64,000 nt of DNA from Bactrocera neohumeralis (GCF_024586455.1 NC_065921.1:26664635-26728634); one strand, 5' to 3'. Positions 33,941 to 44,716 are shown, counted from the stretch's first letter. Numbers and translations are program-made. Notes: a model not told the origin generated them from the letters alone.

Positions 33941-35639
33941 ATACCTACAACGAATTCTAAGTCTATTCGGCTAAACTCCGGTGCTTAAGCAGAACAAGAT
34001 TCGAAATCTTAAGAAGTTTTGCGCATCTTCGCCATTGTGTAACACCCACTATCGCCTTAAGAAAGCTATTTAGAGAATAATCCCTTTCTGATGCTATCTA
34101 ATATTATTGTTATTGTTTTTATTATTATTATTATTGTACCTTTTCAGTTACAGAACAAGCCTGTTAAGCAAGTGCTTAAGCAAATGGTGCGTAAAATTAG
34201 CTGCAATATCGTTAAAGTCACTATGAGAAACTTTAAAACATTCAAATCTTAGCGATAACATAGTTGAAATGAAAAAAAATTTACAAAAATACAGAATAAA
34301 AGTGCTTGAGCTTCAAAAAGCTCCGCTTATCGCAATTGCAATGCAGCTGAAATCAAAATATGCAAAACTACCAGCAAACTTCTGCAATTTACATGGCTTG
34401 CTGCCGAAAGTTCGAACAGAACTTCATTTAAATTTCAGTGCAAACAGCAGAAGATGCTGCAAGTACATGCACAGTTATACGAAAGTTACAAAATCTACGC
34501 AAATTAAACCGTTAAGGAACATCATAGAAGAACATAGAAGAAGCGCTGCCGCACCCCCAACACTTTCTGCCCACACTGCCCACTTTACGCACTAAAAATG
34601 AACTGGCAAGTTTAGAGTACCATTCGATGGCCAACAACACAATTGAGAACAGAAGAAGCACAAGCAAGGGAAGCAGAAGCCATGTTGCACGTTGCGACAC
34701 ACTGGCAAACCCCAAATTGCAAATTGCAAAAGCAGCAAACACATTATCAACACACAGAGAACGCACCGTTAAAGTAGCGACATTAGCAGTAATAGTGTAG
34801 GAAGCACAACAATAACAAATGCAACAATATCCAATAAAACACATTATTTCCTTTGCTGGCAACCTGCAACGCGGTAACTGCGCACGACAGCTAGCACAAC
34901 GCTTCACACTGCCCACGGCCACTGCACCGAAGTGTCAAGCAACAGCTGGTGCCGCCCACCTGCCTGTCTCACTCGGGCTGAGGCTGCCACCGCAACAGTA
35001 CAGTACGCAAAACAAAGTTGTTAAAAGAGCGGCAGTAATTGAAAGTCTCAAGCAGGATTGCATGGCACACTGTGCGCTCTTGATTTTTGCAGTTAATACC
35101 TGAAGTGCACCATTGATGCCACTGGCGGCTCAGCTGGAGTTCGTGATCAGCATACAGACGTATAAGGGGTGGTGTATATGTTGCAAGTTGTCTGGAGCGC
35201 ATTTTCGACTGTGCGGATAGTTAAACTTTGCAGCTGGTATTTTCCACTCACTTGCAGTGCATCATTGTTGATGTCTCTTTGAGTCACTTGCGACACAATT
35301 AAGGTGCGCGCATTAAAGTGGCTTTGTTCTGCGACTTGAACGGCAATGTGGCAAATGGCTGCTGAAGCGATGCTCGAAAATGTTGCTGGAATATCGCGCT
35401 TTGCCGTTGTTGGGTTGATCAGAAGGCAACAGTCTGGAAATACCGATTGTTGCGCAAAACTCAATAAGCAAACACAACGTTATTATCGATTCTGAAAGGA
35501 GAGATAGTGAAAGGTGATCTTGAGATATAAAAAATGTTGTCGAAATAATCTTCAATCATAGCTAGGCGGTTGCCATTAATGTGTGGATCGAGTGATTGGT
35601 TATCATTTCAAATGTCGTACATCATTATGCAGTAGTGAT
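33941..35639. other. Transposon-free CA-rich block, possible regulatory or UTR-like DNA
   Basis: From 34270 the base composition is less AT-rich, with many CAACA and CAGCA phrases and no recognised repeat. CAGCTGG occurs at 34943, 35131 and 35231. Frames of 94-136 codons on both strands overlap one another and show no domain. The nature is unknown. Confidence 0.35.
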
Positions 35640-36260
35640 ATATGTATTTTAGGCATCAAATGGCAGAGAGACTAAGTCACGCGATTATACCAGTAATCGG
35701 CAGCGTCTAAAAAATCAGAAAAATGGCCAAAACCTATAAAGTGTCATAACTAAGCCATACAGAGAAATCAAAGGATCGCATCTATTTGGAAGTAGCAGCA
35801 AAGTTTTTTGTACATATCTAAAACTATTATACAATGTACAAACTCTACAGAGTCGTTTTCTTCAGGCATTTCCATATACATTCAAAAATGGAAGAAATCG
35901 GATAATAACCTACAGCAGGAAAAAACGTCAGAAACACTAAATTTTACGGAAGAAGTCAGAGATGGAAGAAAATGGGCGTGGCAATGGACCAAGAAGCATG
36001 TGACCGATTTCAATGAAATTCGGTATATAATTTTTTCTTAACACCCTGATGACATGTACGAAATATGGGTGAAATCGGTTCACAACCACGCCTTCCAATA
36101 TAAAGCTATTTTGAATTCCATCTGATTCAGGCTATATAGTACAAAAATTGTACAAAGTGTATCGAATTGAAAAATATGTAAATGACGGATAATGAAATCT
36201 CGATTATGATTTACCATGCGAGAGTATAAAAATTTCGGTGACACCCAATTTTTTTACTTG
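35640..36260 (+). repeat. Dispersed repeat family C
   Basis: AAAATGGGCGTGGCAATGGA, CATGTACGAAATATGGGTG, AAATCGGTTCACAACCACGC and GAGAGTATAAAAATTTCGGTG, in the order seen in dispersed fly repeats that end with a CGGTTGCACCCGAA hairpin. Non-coding. Confidence 0.6.
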
Positions 36261-36289
36261 TTAAATATATAGCTATATTCGGCGTAAGT

Positions 36290-37265
36290 TTTGCGGTGGA
36301 AAAGTTTTGAGTGCTTTTCTCTCAGTTCTCAGAAAACTATCAATCAGCTTTAATTAGGACAAATCGTAGTCATATTTAGCAGATTAAGCGTCGGTCAGTG
36401 CAAATCATAGATAAAACTTAAACGTCTTGTTCTCTCTCATGAAGTAATACTTATTCGGGTGGTTTAGTGAGAGAGCAAGAATAAAATAAAGGAATTGGTG
36501 TTTGAGAATCGACGATTAACAGTCAGAGATTGTACTGGCATCGTTGGAATATCGAAAAGATCCATGAAAACCATTTTGAAAGTTCAAAAGTCCAAAAGTG
36601 AAGGCACGATTGGTTTCAAAATCACTTAATTTTTTCGAAAAACAGCACGCGCCTTAACGTCTGGAAAACAATGCTTTCCTAATACCAGAATCCCATGAAA
36701 TGTATTATTATTGGCAATGAGTCTTGGAACCAAGCTTAGGACCTGGAAATAGACGATCAGTCGGCTGAATATCGTGGCAAAGGTGATACGAAGCTAAAAA
36801 CCAAGTCAAAAATCAAGGTTTTGTTGACAGTTTTCTTCGATTATCGATGTGTGGTGCTCTTCGAATTCTTTCCGACCCGCTAACACTGTTGAGAAGGAGT
36901 ACGAGTACTACTGATTGATTCTTCCTGAGTTGTTGGCCAAATTTTCAATCAATATCGTGTCAAAACCACGGTATTTGCCTGATTTAGCTCCGTCTAACTC
37001 TTGGTTATTCAGCAAAATCAAGCGATCGCTCCGGGGAACCGTATTGAGTCAATTGAAGACATAAAAAGTGAATCTCTACGCACATTGAAGGCTATTCCGA
37101 AAATTGACATCAGCAACTGTTTAGAGGACTGGAAACAACGTTGGCATAAGTGTATTGGAGCCAAGGGGGATTACTTTGAAGAGGACGACATAGATTTTGA
37201 AAAATTGATTAAGAATTATTAAATTTTGAACAAAGTCTTACTCTTTTTTGCTCATAATAGTATTG
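36290..37265 (+). pseudogene. mariner transposase relic
   Basis: Phrases in order: VLENRRLTVRDCTGIVGISK (helix-turn-helix), DDQSAEYRGKG, QGFVDSFLRLSMC in a shifted frame (normally KVLLTVFFDYRGVV), DLAPSNSWLFSKIK, IESIEDIKSESLRTLKAIPK, and DWKQRWHKCIGAKGDYFEED at the end (TAA at 37220). Catalytic residues are lost and the frame is broken repeatedly. The same family as 48.0-48.8 and 51.3-52.3 kb. Confidence 0.8.
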
Positions 37266-37749
37266 CAAAGCAAGTGTGCTTCCTACAAGCGTTCTCGGCA
37301 CTCGATGTAGCGTCGCGCTGAAGTACTCAAAAATCTCTGAACAAATTCTGAACATAACTTAATTGGTAATTTATAGATTATATATATTATTATATATTTC
37401 TTATGTATATTTATCTGATACATCAGATGATCCTTAATAATTCTTTCTGTTTGAAGAGCGAAAGTATTTCTGATGATACGGGAGTTCCCCGAAGTGCTGA
37501 CAAAATTTTTGTGCCGTTTCTAACGAGTAGGCAAGATATGATTTCTACGTCCTGTACCTTCCTATACCTCCATTTCTAGCAAAGCAACAAGTGTGTTAGT
37601 TAAACACAAAAATATTAACAGGAAGCTCATTCAAACCAGACTTCCGCCGCAGCAAAGCAAAGAAAAACCAAATAAGGATCTGACGCAAACAAGCTCTTTT
37701 TTGTCAATATAAACCATGCATAATCCTTTAACTCATCTCATAACATTTT
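37266..37749. other. AT-rich background DNA
   Basis: Nothing recognised. Confidence 0.4.
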
Positions 37750-37833
37750 TTTTGTTTATTTATTAGTATAAATATACAAAAAAATAAGTTTAAGTTTGAT
37801 TAGATATACGAAAAGACTTTTTCGACTACCCAA
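37750..37833 (+). mobile_element. Solo 3' end of the 13.7/30.8-kb mariner family
   Basis: GTATAAATATACAAAAAAATAAG and the terminal GACTTTTTCGACTACCCAA followed by TA at 37834-37835. The rest of the element is gone. Confidence 0.7.
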
Positions 37834-37835
37834 TA

Positions 37836-39180
37836 TATTTTTCATACCAAAAGAAAAATTTCTGCTCTAAACAAATGCTTAATGATTTCATTCGTTTCGA
37901 TTTGATTCCTAAAGATATTCCTTTGAAAGATAATTATAGTTAAAATTATGAATCAAATGTACTGTATTCATATGGTACACCATGTCATATGAGCAACACA
38001 GCAAGTATACATAAATCACTTGAATGAATGCTTGTCAAATCTGCTATGTCAAGGGACTTCTATGAAACAACAATCCATTTTGGAAATAACGGCACTGTAA
38101 TGTATTCTAGATACCTTAGGATACGTTAGGTTAGATTAGGGTTTTATAGCTGTTTAGCGATTGGAAGATAGAGCATAAAAATTACGGGGATGAGACTTGA
38201 GATACCAAAACTTTACTCCTGGGTGAAGTAAACATTTATATATTGTCAAAATATTTTGAGACCAATATAAATTTACAAGTTTTAGGATTTCTATGGCTGA
38301 TAGTTTCACTAGATGTCGTAAAGTGTAATAGCTAAGATGATTTACTCTCAAAAAGTCAAAAATGAAATATTGATTATATAACGTTAACATTCAGGCAATT
38401 TCAATAAGAGGAAAAATAAAGTTTTGTAACTGATTAAAATTAAAATACTAGTAATAATTTCATATTTATATGATATATTTAAGCTTTAAATATTTACCAT
38501 ATTGTGTATGCAGTCTCAGCCTACGTGCTCGCTTCCAAATTTGTAGTAAATATATAACCATAAATATACCCCTAAAATATAGTTGAACGCTCTCAAAATG
38601 AACTTCTATGCAGCTGTGACCCTCATCCCCATTTTTGCTGGGCTTACTGTTAGTTAACCTACACAATATATATTTTTTAGTAGTGAGCGCGCCTCCCGCG
38701 GTTTATCTTATTTTCTCTCTCCCTCTTCATTTCATTAACTACAACTTACATTCAGCCCGTTTAACGCGCAGGTTCTAATAAATAATTCATTAGCTTCTTA
38801 AAGGCGCTTAAATGTATTTGATTACTTATAACAGCACATGTGTTGCCGTATTTATTTATTTGCGCCGAGAGTACCTTTGGGATTTGCATTGTATAAAAAT
38901 AAATGTGAAGTCATTTCTTATTAAGTAGCTTCCATTAAAAGGCAATTAAATAGTCACTTACATTAAAGTATTATATTTTTTCTTAGACCATAGTGTATAA
39001 TTGAAGTGCAGTGGCGTCTCCGAGAAATTTGTAGAACAAATAAAGGGGATAAATAACGAATAATTAATTTAAATAAGGTTCGATTCATAACATATAAAAG
39101 TGTAGTTACTGACTCTCAAATTGATCATACATAATACATACCAAATGAGAGATTTCTAAATGGGGTCTTTAACCCCAGAT
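37836..39180. other. AT-rich background DNA
   Basis: Contains GTTAGGTTAGATTAG near 38127-38141, which may be a minus-strand non-LTR tail. On the minus strand at 38510-38590 it has a broken frame reading GYIYGYIF after a stop, possibly a dead relative of the microproteins further right. No gene called. Confidence 0.35.
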
Positions 39181-39221
39181 TTTTCCGACTAGCCAATATT
39201 TACATTAATAACTTTTCGAGA

Positions 39222-39258
39222 TATAAATAGGGCAGAGCTTTCAGCATTATACTCAGAC
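39222..39258 (+). promoter_or_regulatory. TATA box and initiator of the 39.4-kb small basic ORF
   Basis: TATAAATA at 39222-39229 followed by CTCAGAC with the initiator A at 39255, 33 bases downstream, a normal fly core promoter spacing. A splice donor CA|GTAAGT follows at 39279, and TCCTCCAG at 39381-39388 could be the acceptor of a 110-base intron in the 5' leader. Confidence 0.45.
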
Positions 39259-39439
39259 ACAATTTCTTGCTTGAAACAGTAAGTAAGCAATAAGCACAAA
39301 GAAACACGAACCGCGGAATAAAAATATATACACGAACGTTGAAAAATGTCTCTATAAAAAATCTTGAGACCGAAAAACGTTCCTCCAGCAATCTCAATAC
39401 AAGTTTTGACTCCAATAATACTTCCTGACAATATTTTTG

Positions 39440-39975
39440 TCAACACAATGGAATCGGAAAAACAGAAGACAGAAGAGAAGAAAGCAACAACGAAAACAGA
39501 ATGAGATATTAAAAAAATGGTGAAGGGAATTCGCAAGGCCATCACAAGAAGCTCACGTATGTAGGCTAAAGGGCAACCTGATATGATTTTAATCACAATT
39601 CTGTCTTATAGTATAACTTAAGAAAAAATTTTATTGTATTAGACATTATAAGTTTAAAAATATCATAATTATAAACGAAAATAATTGAAAATTTCATTAT
39701 GGAAACCATTGCATGCCGCAAAAATAGTAGAAACATATCATTGGAAATTAAAATAAAAATATGCTTTTGTTTTTGGTTCAGATCTTCAGATTGTGAAGTT
39801 CAACACATGATTGTCGAATTTAAATAATTTAATTGATGAAAATAGTGTCATACATACCATGTCCTCGTCTTAAGCTCAAAAGTCTTATATAATAATAATT
39901 ACCTGCAAAGATAAGAAGACGGAAGTAGAGTAAGTAAATAATGTTAACAAGATTGGAGAGGGTATATGGTGATCC
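39440..39975 (+). repeat. Duplicated segment, copy A (partner 58213-58760)
   Basis: Similarity with 58213-58760 runs from the start of the small basic ORF to a GGTATAT at the end. It includes TTATAAACGAAAATAA, TTCAGATCTTCAGATT, AAAATAGTG and AATAATTACCTGCAAAGATAAG. Copy A retains promoter-like DNA upstream that copy B lacks. Confidence 0.7.
39448..39564 (+). pseudogene. Small basic ORF with one internal stop (copy A)
   Basis: ATG at 39448 opens a highly charged frame (ESEKQKTEEKKATTKTE) that hits TGA at 39502. It continues in frame as DIKKMVKGIRKAITRSSRM to TAG at 39562. At 58217-58332 a second copy has CGA (Arg) where this copy has TGA, but has lost one A from the following A-run. Together they indicate an ancestral protein of about 38 residues, Lys/Arg/Glu-rich, with no membrane segment. 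Core promoter and splice signals lie upstream. The function is unknown. It may still make an 18-residue peptide or be dead. Confidence 0.45.
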
Positions 39976-40009
39976 ATTTCCAAGTTCCCTACTTAAAAGA
40001 AACACAGAA

Positions 40010-40790
40010 ATTTCAAATTTAATGAAGGATGTTTATTATCATTCGAAGGAACATTCTTGGTATTTATTTTTTTAAGATTATCTCTTTCAAATATGGCATA
40101 GGATACGTCTTGTTGCATCCGTTGAGTCCAATATTCGATGACCCGTGATGTTTTGATTCAACGCCTGAATGGTAGCGGCATTGTTCGCATAGACTTAAGA
40201 CTATTCATATCCTAACAGAAAAAGTTTGTGATATCACACGATCTTGGTGGCCAACCGGCCGGCCCATAAAGTGAAATTATCTGCTCCTTAAGGGTTCTCT
40301 CAATATATCCATTGATAGAGGCGATTTTTGGGAAGTGGTGCCGCCGAGATCACGAACTTCAATTTAAGGCATCAAATAGTCGGATATCATGGCGCGATAA
40401 CGGTTGCCATTGACGGTTACGTTCGCACCGCCATCATTTTTTGAAGAAATAAGAAGCGATGTTTCCACCAGTCCACAAACCAGACCAAACTGTAGTTTTT
40501 TCTGAATGGAATGGCAGCTATTGATCCTCTTCAGGTTTTCTTCGTCCCAAATACTGCAATTGTTTAGGACCCATCGCTGAATAAACTTTGGCTGGAAAAC
40601 GTCGGGTCTTCTTGGAACTTTTCCAAAGCCCATAGAGCGAAGCGATGTCGCTTGGGAAGGTTGAGCGGGGTCAACTCTTGCACTAGTTGTATTTTATACG
40701 CTTTTAATTTAAGATATCGACGAAAAATGCTCTCACATTATTCTGTGACGTTGAAATGTGTTTGGCTGGGAAGAGGACAAACTTTTATTA
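40010..40790 (-). pseudogene. IS630-like transposase relic
   Basis: The minus strand has WALERFQEDPTF-like and SIWDEENLKRINSCH phrases, then FGLVCGLVETSLLISSKNDG, NVTVNGNRYRAMISDYLM and, nearer 40130-40250, remains of the WPPRSCD and ALNQNITGHRI regions. It is close to the copy at 25.9 kb. Multiple stops. Confidence 0.75.
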
Positions 40791-40799
40791 AAAGAAGTG

Positions 40800-41055
40800 T
40801 TAAGCATCTCAAGAAGGCGCATATTTTGCTGCTCTGCTCATGGATGCTAGGTTTTGAGATGTTTGAAGTGGATTTACTGAAGTCAACTGAAATACTTTAC
40901 GGCAAAAATAAGCATGATTGGATACTGCATGAGAACAAAGATCCGAAACATAGGAGCAGACTCTGTACTCAATGGAAACAAGACGAGCCTCCTTTAGAAA
41001 ACATTCCTGAAGTATTTTGGAGAACAGCTGCCGGTTTGACAGTTGTCGGCCCAAT
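40800..41055 (+). pseudogene. Tc1-like transposase fragment
   Basis: KSTEILYGKNKHDWILHENK followed by DPKHRSRLCTQWKQ matches the second-aspartate block of Tc1-type transposases (DWILQQDNDPKHTS...W). Only this block is recognisable. It directly follows, and is opposite in strand to, the IS630-like relic. Confidence 0.6.
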
Positions 41056-41876
41056 AAAAATCCGCGTCCATTCCGGTTACGTAGACTCTGACTGAGGACT
41101 GTTAGGCTTTAATGTAAGCCAAAATATCAAGAAAACATATAACGACTACAAAAGGTTACTTTCGGCTACTCTAACATAACTGGAGGTCGGTTTGTATGGA
41201 AGATGCAGACAATTTAGTTGCTAGTTATAATCAAAGATATTAGGTTATAATAGACAAGGCGGGAGGTTGAAGAAAATATTCAATAAAGCTACATATGTAT
41301 AAGACTTTCTCCACACATAAAGCTTAATGTTAGTTCAATAATGGCGAGAGTTATCTGATTCGATAGCGGGTTGCAATGCTTTTGATTTCATCTTTTATTT
41401 CTAGATTTTTTCGTAATGAACTAACGTCAGAGAGATTGTTCTAAAATATTTAATCATTGACCTTCCTCTGTATTCGGAAGAAGATTTAGCTGCATTTATG
41501 TATTTTACGCCAACCGTTGTTCGTCAATTTCAATATTTTTTAAAAATAATCCTTTATCAAAAAAGTTGAAGTCAAGTACTGAACTTTAGTGGGTTGAAAT
41601 CTAAACATATAATATAATCAGCAAACTTCTTCACATGTGTTTGGCCATGACCATAACCGATTACAACAGGTTCGTGACCACTACAAGGATGATCATATAT
41701 ACATATGGATATACAATACTCCAGCGATAAAAAATATTTATTTATGATCTCTTACAGCGAATTTTTATTCTCTTCCATACATAAAACGAAAATGAACACA
41801 TTATGCTTTCAAAACAGGCATACAGCGGCAATATTAATTAAAATTTATTCCATTATATTCACGCATACTCCACAAA
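41056..41876. other. AT-rich background DNA, including 3' flank of the first microprotein ORF
   Basis: No repeat recognised. On the minus strand the 3' flank of the ORF at 41877-41942 contains GGAATAAATTTT within about 30 bases of the stop, usable as a polyadenylation signal. Confidence 0.4.
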
Positions 41877-41942
41877 TTACATTCTTCTCAAGATATAATA
41901 ACCCACTAAGACGCCAAGGCTGAATAAGATAATTCTATCCAT
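41877..41942 (-). CDS. Microprotein ORF 1, single membrane helix, GxxxGY family
   Basis: A 21-residue ORF with good start context (ACAACCATGG). The protein is an MDR start, a hydrophobic stretch IILFSLGVLVGYYIL, and a basic RRM end. The GVLVGY core matches the other ORFs at 42.4, 44.3, 44.7 and 47.2 kb. GxxxG is a known helix-packing motif in single-pass membrane proteins, so insertion of one helix in a membrane with helix pairing is inferred. An AATAAA lies shortly downstream. No clear TATA box was found. An ORF this short alone could be chance; the family pattern is the evidence. Confidence 0.6.
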   Translation of the reverse strand: MDRIILFSLGVLVGYYILRRM

Positions 41943-42430
41943 GGTTGTAATTGAAAGAGCGACAATTCCAGGCTTAGATTTGGTTAGTTATTTTAGATGT
42001 CTTCTTAAAATTTCAACAATTTTCACACAAGATATTTAGAAGTTTTAGGTTTTGACATTTAATTTGATTATTCAATTTAACTATAAAGCAAAGCCTGCAA
42101 TATTTTCTTTTGAAGTAAAGTAGTCACTGCTGTGAACATTTTGCTGGGTATAAGTGGCAAATCTGACCAATTACATATTACCATCTCAGCGGCATTCTTC
42201 GAAATTATATAATGTATGTGCTAATACAACAACAAAAGCAATATCAAATTTGAAAACGTTTAGTTAAGCATTTATTTTCCATCCTTAACGACTGGGAGCA
42301 TTTCAATTGCTGTCCTAAATATTATTACCACAAACTCAAATCTTTTTCTAATTATACAATAAAACAATTTTATCTTATTGTTGTTGTTTTTGTAATCGAT
42401 TACATTTTTGAATTTAGCTGCACATGGAAA
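41943..42430. other. Spacer between microprotein ORFs 1 and 2
   Basis: AT-rich, no transposon recognised. A GTTGTTGTTT tract lies near 42380. Confidence 0.4.
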
Positions 42431-42502
42431 TTACAATTTCGGCACAACGAAGTAGCCAATGGCAACACCAAATATAAATATTATCAGTCGATCAGCAAGC
42501 AT
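42431..42502 (-). CDS. Microprotein ORF 2, single membrane helix, GxxxGY family
   Basis: A 23-residue ORF with start context GAAACAGAATG. The hydrophobic helix LIIFIFGVAIGYFVV is preceded by ADR and ends with PKL. The order hydrophobic-FG-xx-IGYF-xxPK matches ORF 5 (FGVLVGYIILPK) and ORF 3 (FGLFVGYIISPR). A TATATA-containing sequence lies about 170 bases upstream on the minus strand and an A-run in the leader. The same strand as all the other family members. Its function is unknown; a role in a mitochondrial or other internal membrane is only an analogy with known single-pass microproteins. Confidence 0.6.
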   Translation of the reverse strand: MLADRLIIFIFGVAIGYFVVPKL

Positions 42503-42779
42503 TCTGTTTCCTTCCAAGCGATTTCCTTGTAGAATATTACTGGCAGATAAAATATTAATGTATTATAAATGTTTTTTTTTTTTTTTTTGTTTTGAAAATT
42601 TTCTGATGTTACTGTGACTTAAAGTATACGGAAAATACGAAGGCTACGTGAAGTGAAATAGTTTGCCATATATAGTTTTTGGAAACTTCAGCTAGCCACA
42701 GCTAAAGTACATTGTTGATGACCTTTTAGTTGAGAGTCATTTTAAGACTCCGCAATACTTTTTCTTAATTTGAGCCAAT
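42503..42779. other. Upstream region of microprotein ORF 2
   Basis: AT-rich with an 18-base T run near 42570 (A-run on the transcribed minus strand) and CATATATAGTT near 42670, which reads as ACTATATATG on the minus strand and could serve as a TATA element. Confidence 0.35.
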
Positions 42780-43960
42780 ACCGTGTATAAAGAGGGGAAA
42801 TGGGGAAACTCATGTGCTCGACGAAATATGAGTAGGTGGAATTTTCTCTTCTCTTCTATGGAAGCTGGTCGTTAACGAGCTGCATAGGAATCTTGAAAAT
42901 CGTGGCTGCCGGATGATTGCCTATGCCTATTTACTAGAAGTTACGGGGCGGATACAGTGAAATATCTACTGCTCATCCTGGAAAGGAAGCTTTTATGGAA
43001 GCCGAATATTGCAGAAATAGTGGTCCTCAGCTCTACGACACCATTGTCAAGCCCATTATGTTTTATGGAGTCTTTATGTGGTGGAGGGTTCTAGAAAACT
43101 CCAGCTTCAGACTTCCTGACAAGTGCAGCGTCTTCCAGGCCGAGGTTGCATCCATTAAGGCAGCAGTAGATTTATTGCTCCGGAGTGTAGCCTCCTTCAG
43201 AGAAGTGACCGTACACTCAGATAGCAGTGCGGCTATACTAAGCTTGAACTCATTAATAGTGAGTTCAGGGCTGATCAAAGAATGCTTAACCTCGCCACCA
43301 AAAGCATCGAGTGTGTTGATAAGACTGGTATGGGTGTCAAGCTACCGCGGGATCGCAGGAAATTGTAAAGCTGATGAGCTAGCAAGAAAATACACCCTAG
43401 AGTCACTATCGGTAGTATGGGAGGGGTTTGGTGCTCCCGTGTCCACTTGTTTTCTACAATTAGATAGCTGCGCTTCGCAGAAATATTGTAAGCGCTGGGA
43501 TACATACGCTGTCGCAAAAACCTTTTGGCCCAAGATCGATCACAAGAAATCTAGATATCTCTTTTCCCTCGGTAAAGCTAGCCTCTATCTAATTTAGTGG
43601 CTTTTAACCGGTCATTGCTCCATTGGCCAGTCCACGCAGTAAGGCTGGGAATCCTACCAGACGACATCTGCAGAAGCTGTATGGAAGAAGATGAGGGGGA
43701 AACAACTCAACTTCGTTCTTGACTGTCCAGCGTTAGGGAGATCAAGAATTATATGCTAGGGAGCGCACTCCTCTAGACATCCTGTCGAACTAGAAATTAA
43801 ATGCCTATGCGAATTTGTAACGGCTATAAAGCGTGTTCCTAATTTATAGGTATGAACACAGGAGTTCTTCTTTTTACTGGTTTCACAAAGGACTACATAT
43901 AGCAGACCACGTGCAATTCTTGATCACCCATCTAAGCCAACCTAACCTAACGACTAGTTA
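42780..43960 (+). mobile_element. Jockey-like non-LTR retrotransposon, 3' third
   Basis: The 200-codon frame at 42995-43597 contains, in order: LYDTIVKPIMFYGVFMWW, the end of the reverse transcriptase region; VFQAEVASIKAAVDLLLRSV; EVTVHSDSSAAIL, RNase H with the aspartate-containing SDS; LVWVSSYRGIAGNCKADELA, equivalent to WVPGHRGI...AD; and WDTYAVAKTFWPKID. Frameshifts after 43597 break the C-terminal GHC...C..C...E..E...L.CP region. The 3' end is CAACCTAACCTAACG near 43938-43952. Inserted between microprotein ORFs 2 and 3 in the opposite direction to them. Confidence 0.85.
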
Positions 43961-44313
43961 AAATTTCTGCATGCTTACACTATTATGACGCCAGCCAAAA
44001 TGCCCAAGCAAAAAGTGATCAACGGTTCGGTCATTCCAAAGCGGTTTCTCCGTTAACTAGCGTAACTTGACTTTAAATTTTTAGGAGGAAGTTGTTTAGC
44101 CAACTCCGTAAGTACAAATGGCTTTAGTTGTATGTTTTGATTAGAGTTCAATGCTGAAAGTAAAACACAAATGAGAGACAAGCGCGCAGAAGCAATCAAA
44201 GTAAAGGTTTTCGGATATTAGCGACACTTACAAACAAGAAACCAGCAGCACTTCTGAAATCAGTTGTTATTTTAAATATTATATATTACACTCTCGCAAA
44301 TTTAAGATTCCTC
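43961..44313. other. Background, 3' flank of microprotein ORF 3
   Basis: AT-rich unique DNA. The minus-strand 3' flank has AATATATAATATTTAAAATAA but no canonical AATAAA within 100 bases. Confidence 0.4.
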
Positions 44314-44397
44314 TTATCGTCTCCTCGGCGAAATAATATATCCAACAAACAATCCAAAGGTGAAGATGCAGAGTTTTCTTTGGGTCGTGCTTTGCAT
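44314..44397 (-). CDS. Microprotein ORF 3, single membrane helix, GxxxGY family
   Basis: A 27-residue ORF with strong start context (CCGCAAAATGC). The first residues MQSTTQRK are polar and basic, then the helix LCIFTFGLFVGYIIS, then PRRR. The core LCIFTFG-xx-VGYII-xP is shared with ORF 5, and the DNA around the start (TCCGCAAAATGCAA) and over the core (GCATCTTCACCTTTGG) is also shared, so the two are duplicates. It lies downstream of ORF 4 on the same strand with 241 bases between stop and start. No TATA box lies between them, so ORF 3 may be the second protein of a shared transcript. Confidence 0.7.
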   Translation of the reverse strand: MQSTTQRKLCIFTFGLFVGYIISPRRR

Positions 44398-44556
44398 TTT
44401 GCGGACAAAATTTGGATTTTTTTCCAATTCTTTGAAATTGAATTTTTTTCAAAGCGAAATGTCAACGAAATAGTAGAGAATGTCAATGCGAATTAGAAAG
44501 AAAACGAAACAAATATTATTTAGAGGCAGGATTATTACAGTGAAATCATAACAGCT

Positions 44557-44628
44557 CTACAAGAAATAAAAGAATATATCAACTATAAGTATTCTTTGAA
44601 CATTGAGAAACATATTTTCTGTACTCAC
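44557..44628 (-). other. Candidate 72-base intron just after microprotein ORF 4
   Basis: On the minus strand the donor CT|GTGAGT begins at 44628, 11 bases after the ORF 4 stop codon, and the acceptor TTTATTTCTTGTAG|AG ends at 44557. The length is typical of short fly introns. If used, it marks this as a real transcript and joins ORF 4's exon to the exon carrying ORF 3. Confidence 0.5.
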
Positions 44629-44638
44629 AGATGTCAAC

Positions 44639-44716
44639 TTAATTTCTCTCACATGCTGTGGCAAAAAAATAGCCACAAATGAATCCTAAACCAAATATCA
44701 CTAAGAAACTAACCAT
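44639..44716 (-). CDS. Microprotein ORF 4, single membrane helix, with TATA promoter
   Basis: A 25-residue ORF, start context GCAAAGATGG. MVSFLVIFGLGFICGYFFAT is almost wholly hydrophobic; the end is ACERN. The GFICGYF core is the family's GxxxGY. A perfect TATAAAAG box lies 60-67 bases upstream, giving a predicted leader of about 40 bases, and a 72-base intron follows the stop. It has the best gene-like surroundings of the family. Length and a start-proximal helix recall single-pass mitochondrial microproteins such as STMP1, and the tandem arrangement with ORF 3 recalls the bicistronic Drosophila Sloth1/Sloth2. These are analogies, not demonstrated homology. Confidence 0.7.
   Translation of the reverse strand: MVSFLVIFGLGFICGYFFATACERN

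Noticed and set aside
34269..35103. Plus-strand ORFs of 108 and 94 codons and overlapping minus-strand ORFs
   Set aside because: Several frames on both strands are equally open, as expected in CA-rich DNA; none has a domain.
37620..37720. Minus-strand short ORF with SLFGFSLLCCGG as another microprotein
   Set aside because: It lacks the GY after the helix and any basic tail; similarity is too weak.
39189..39596. 135-codon hydrophobic minus-strand frame
   Set aside because: It lies opposite the promoter and small basic ORF; its hydrophobicity comes from antisense of Lys/Glu codons, and it is not open in the 58-kb copy.
44286..44486. 66-codon minus-strand frame overlapping microprotein ORF 3
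   Set aside because: It is in another register and lacks any similarity to the corresponding register of the ORF 5 duplicate, while the short ORF is conserved.
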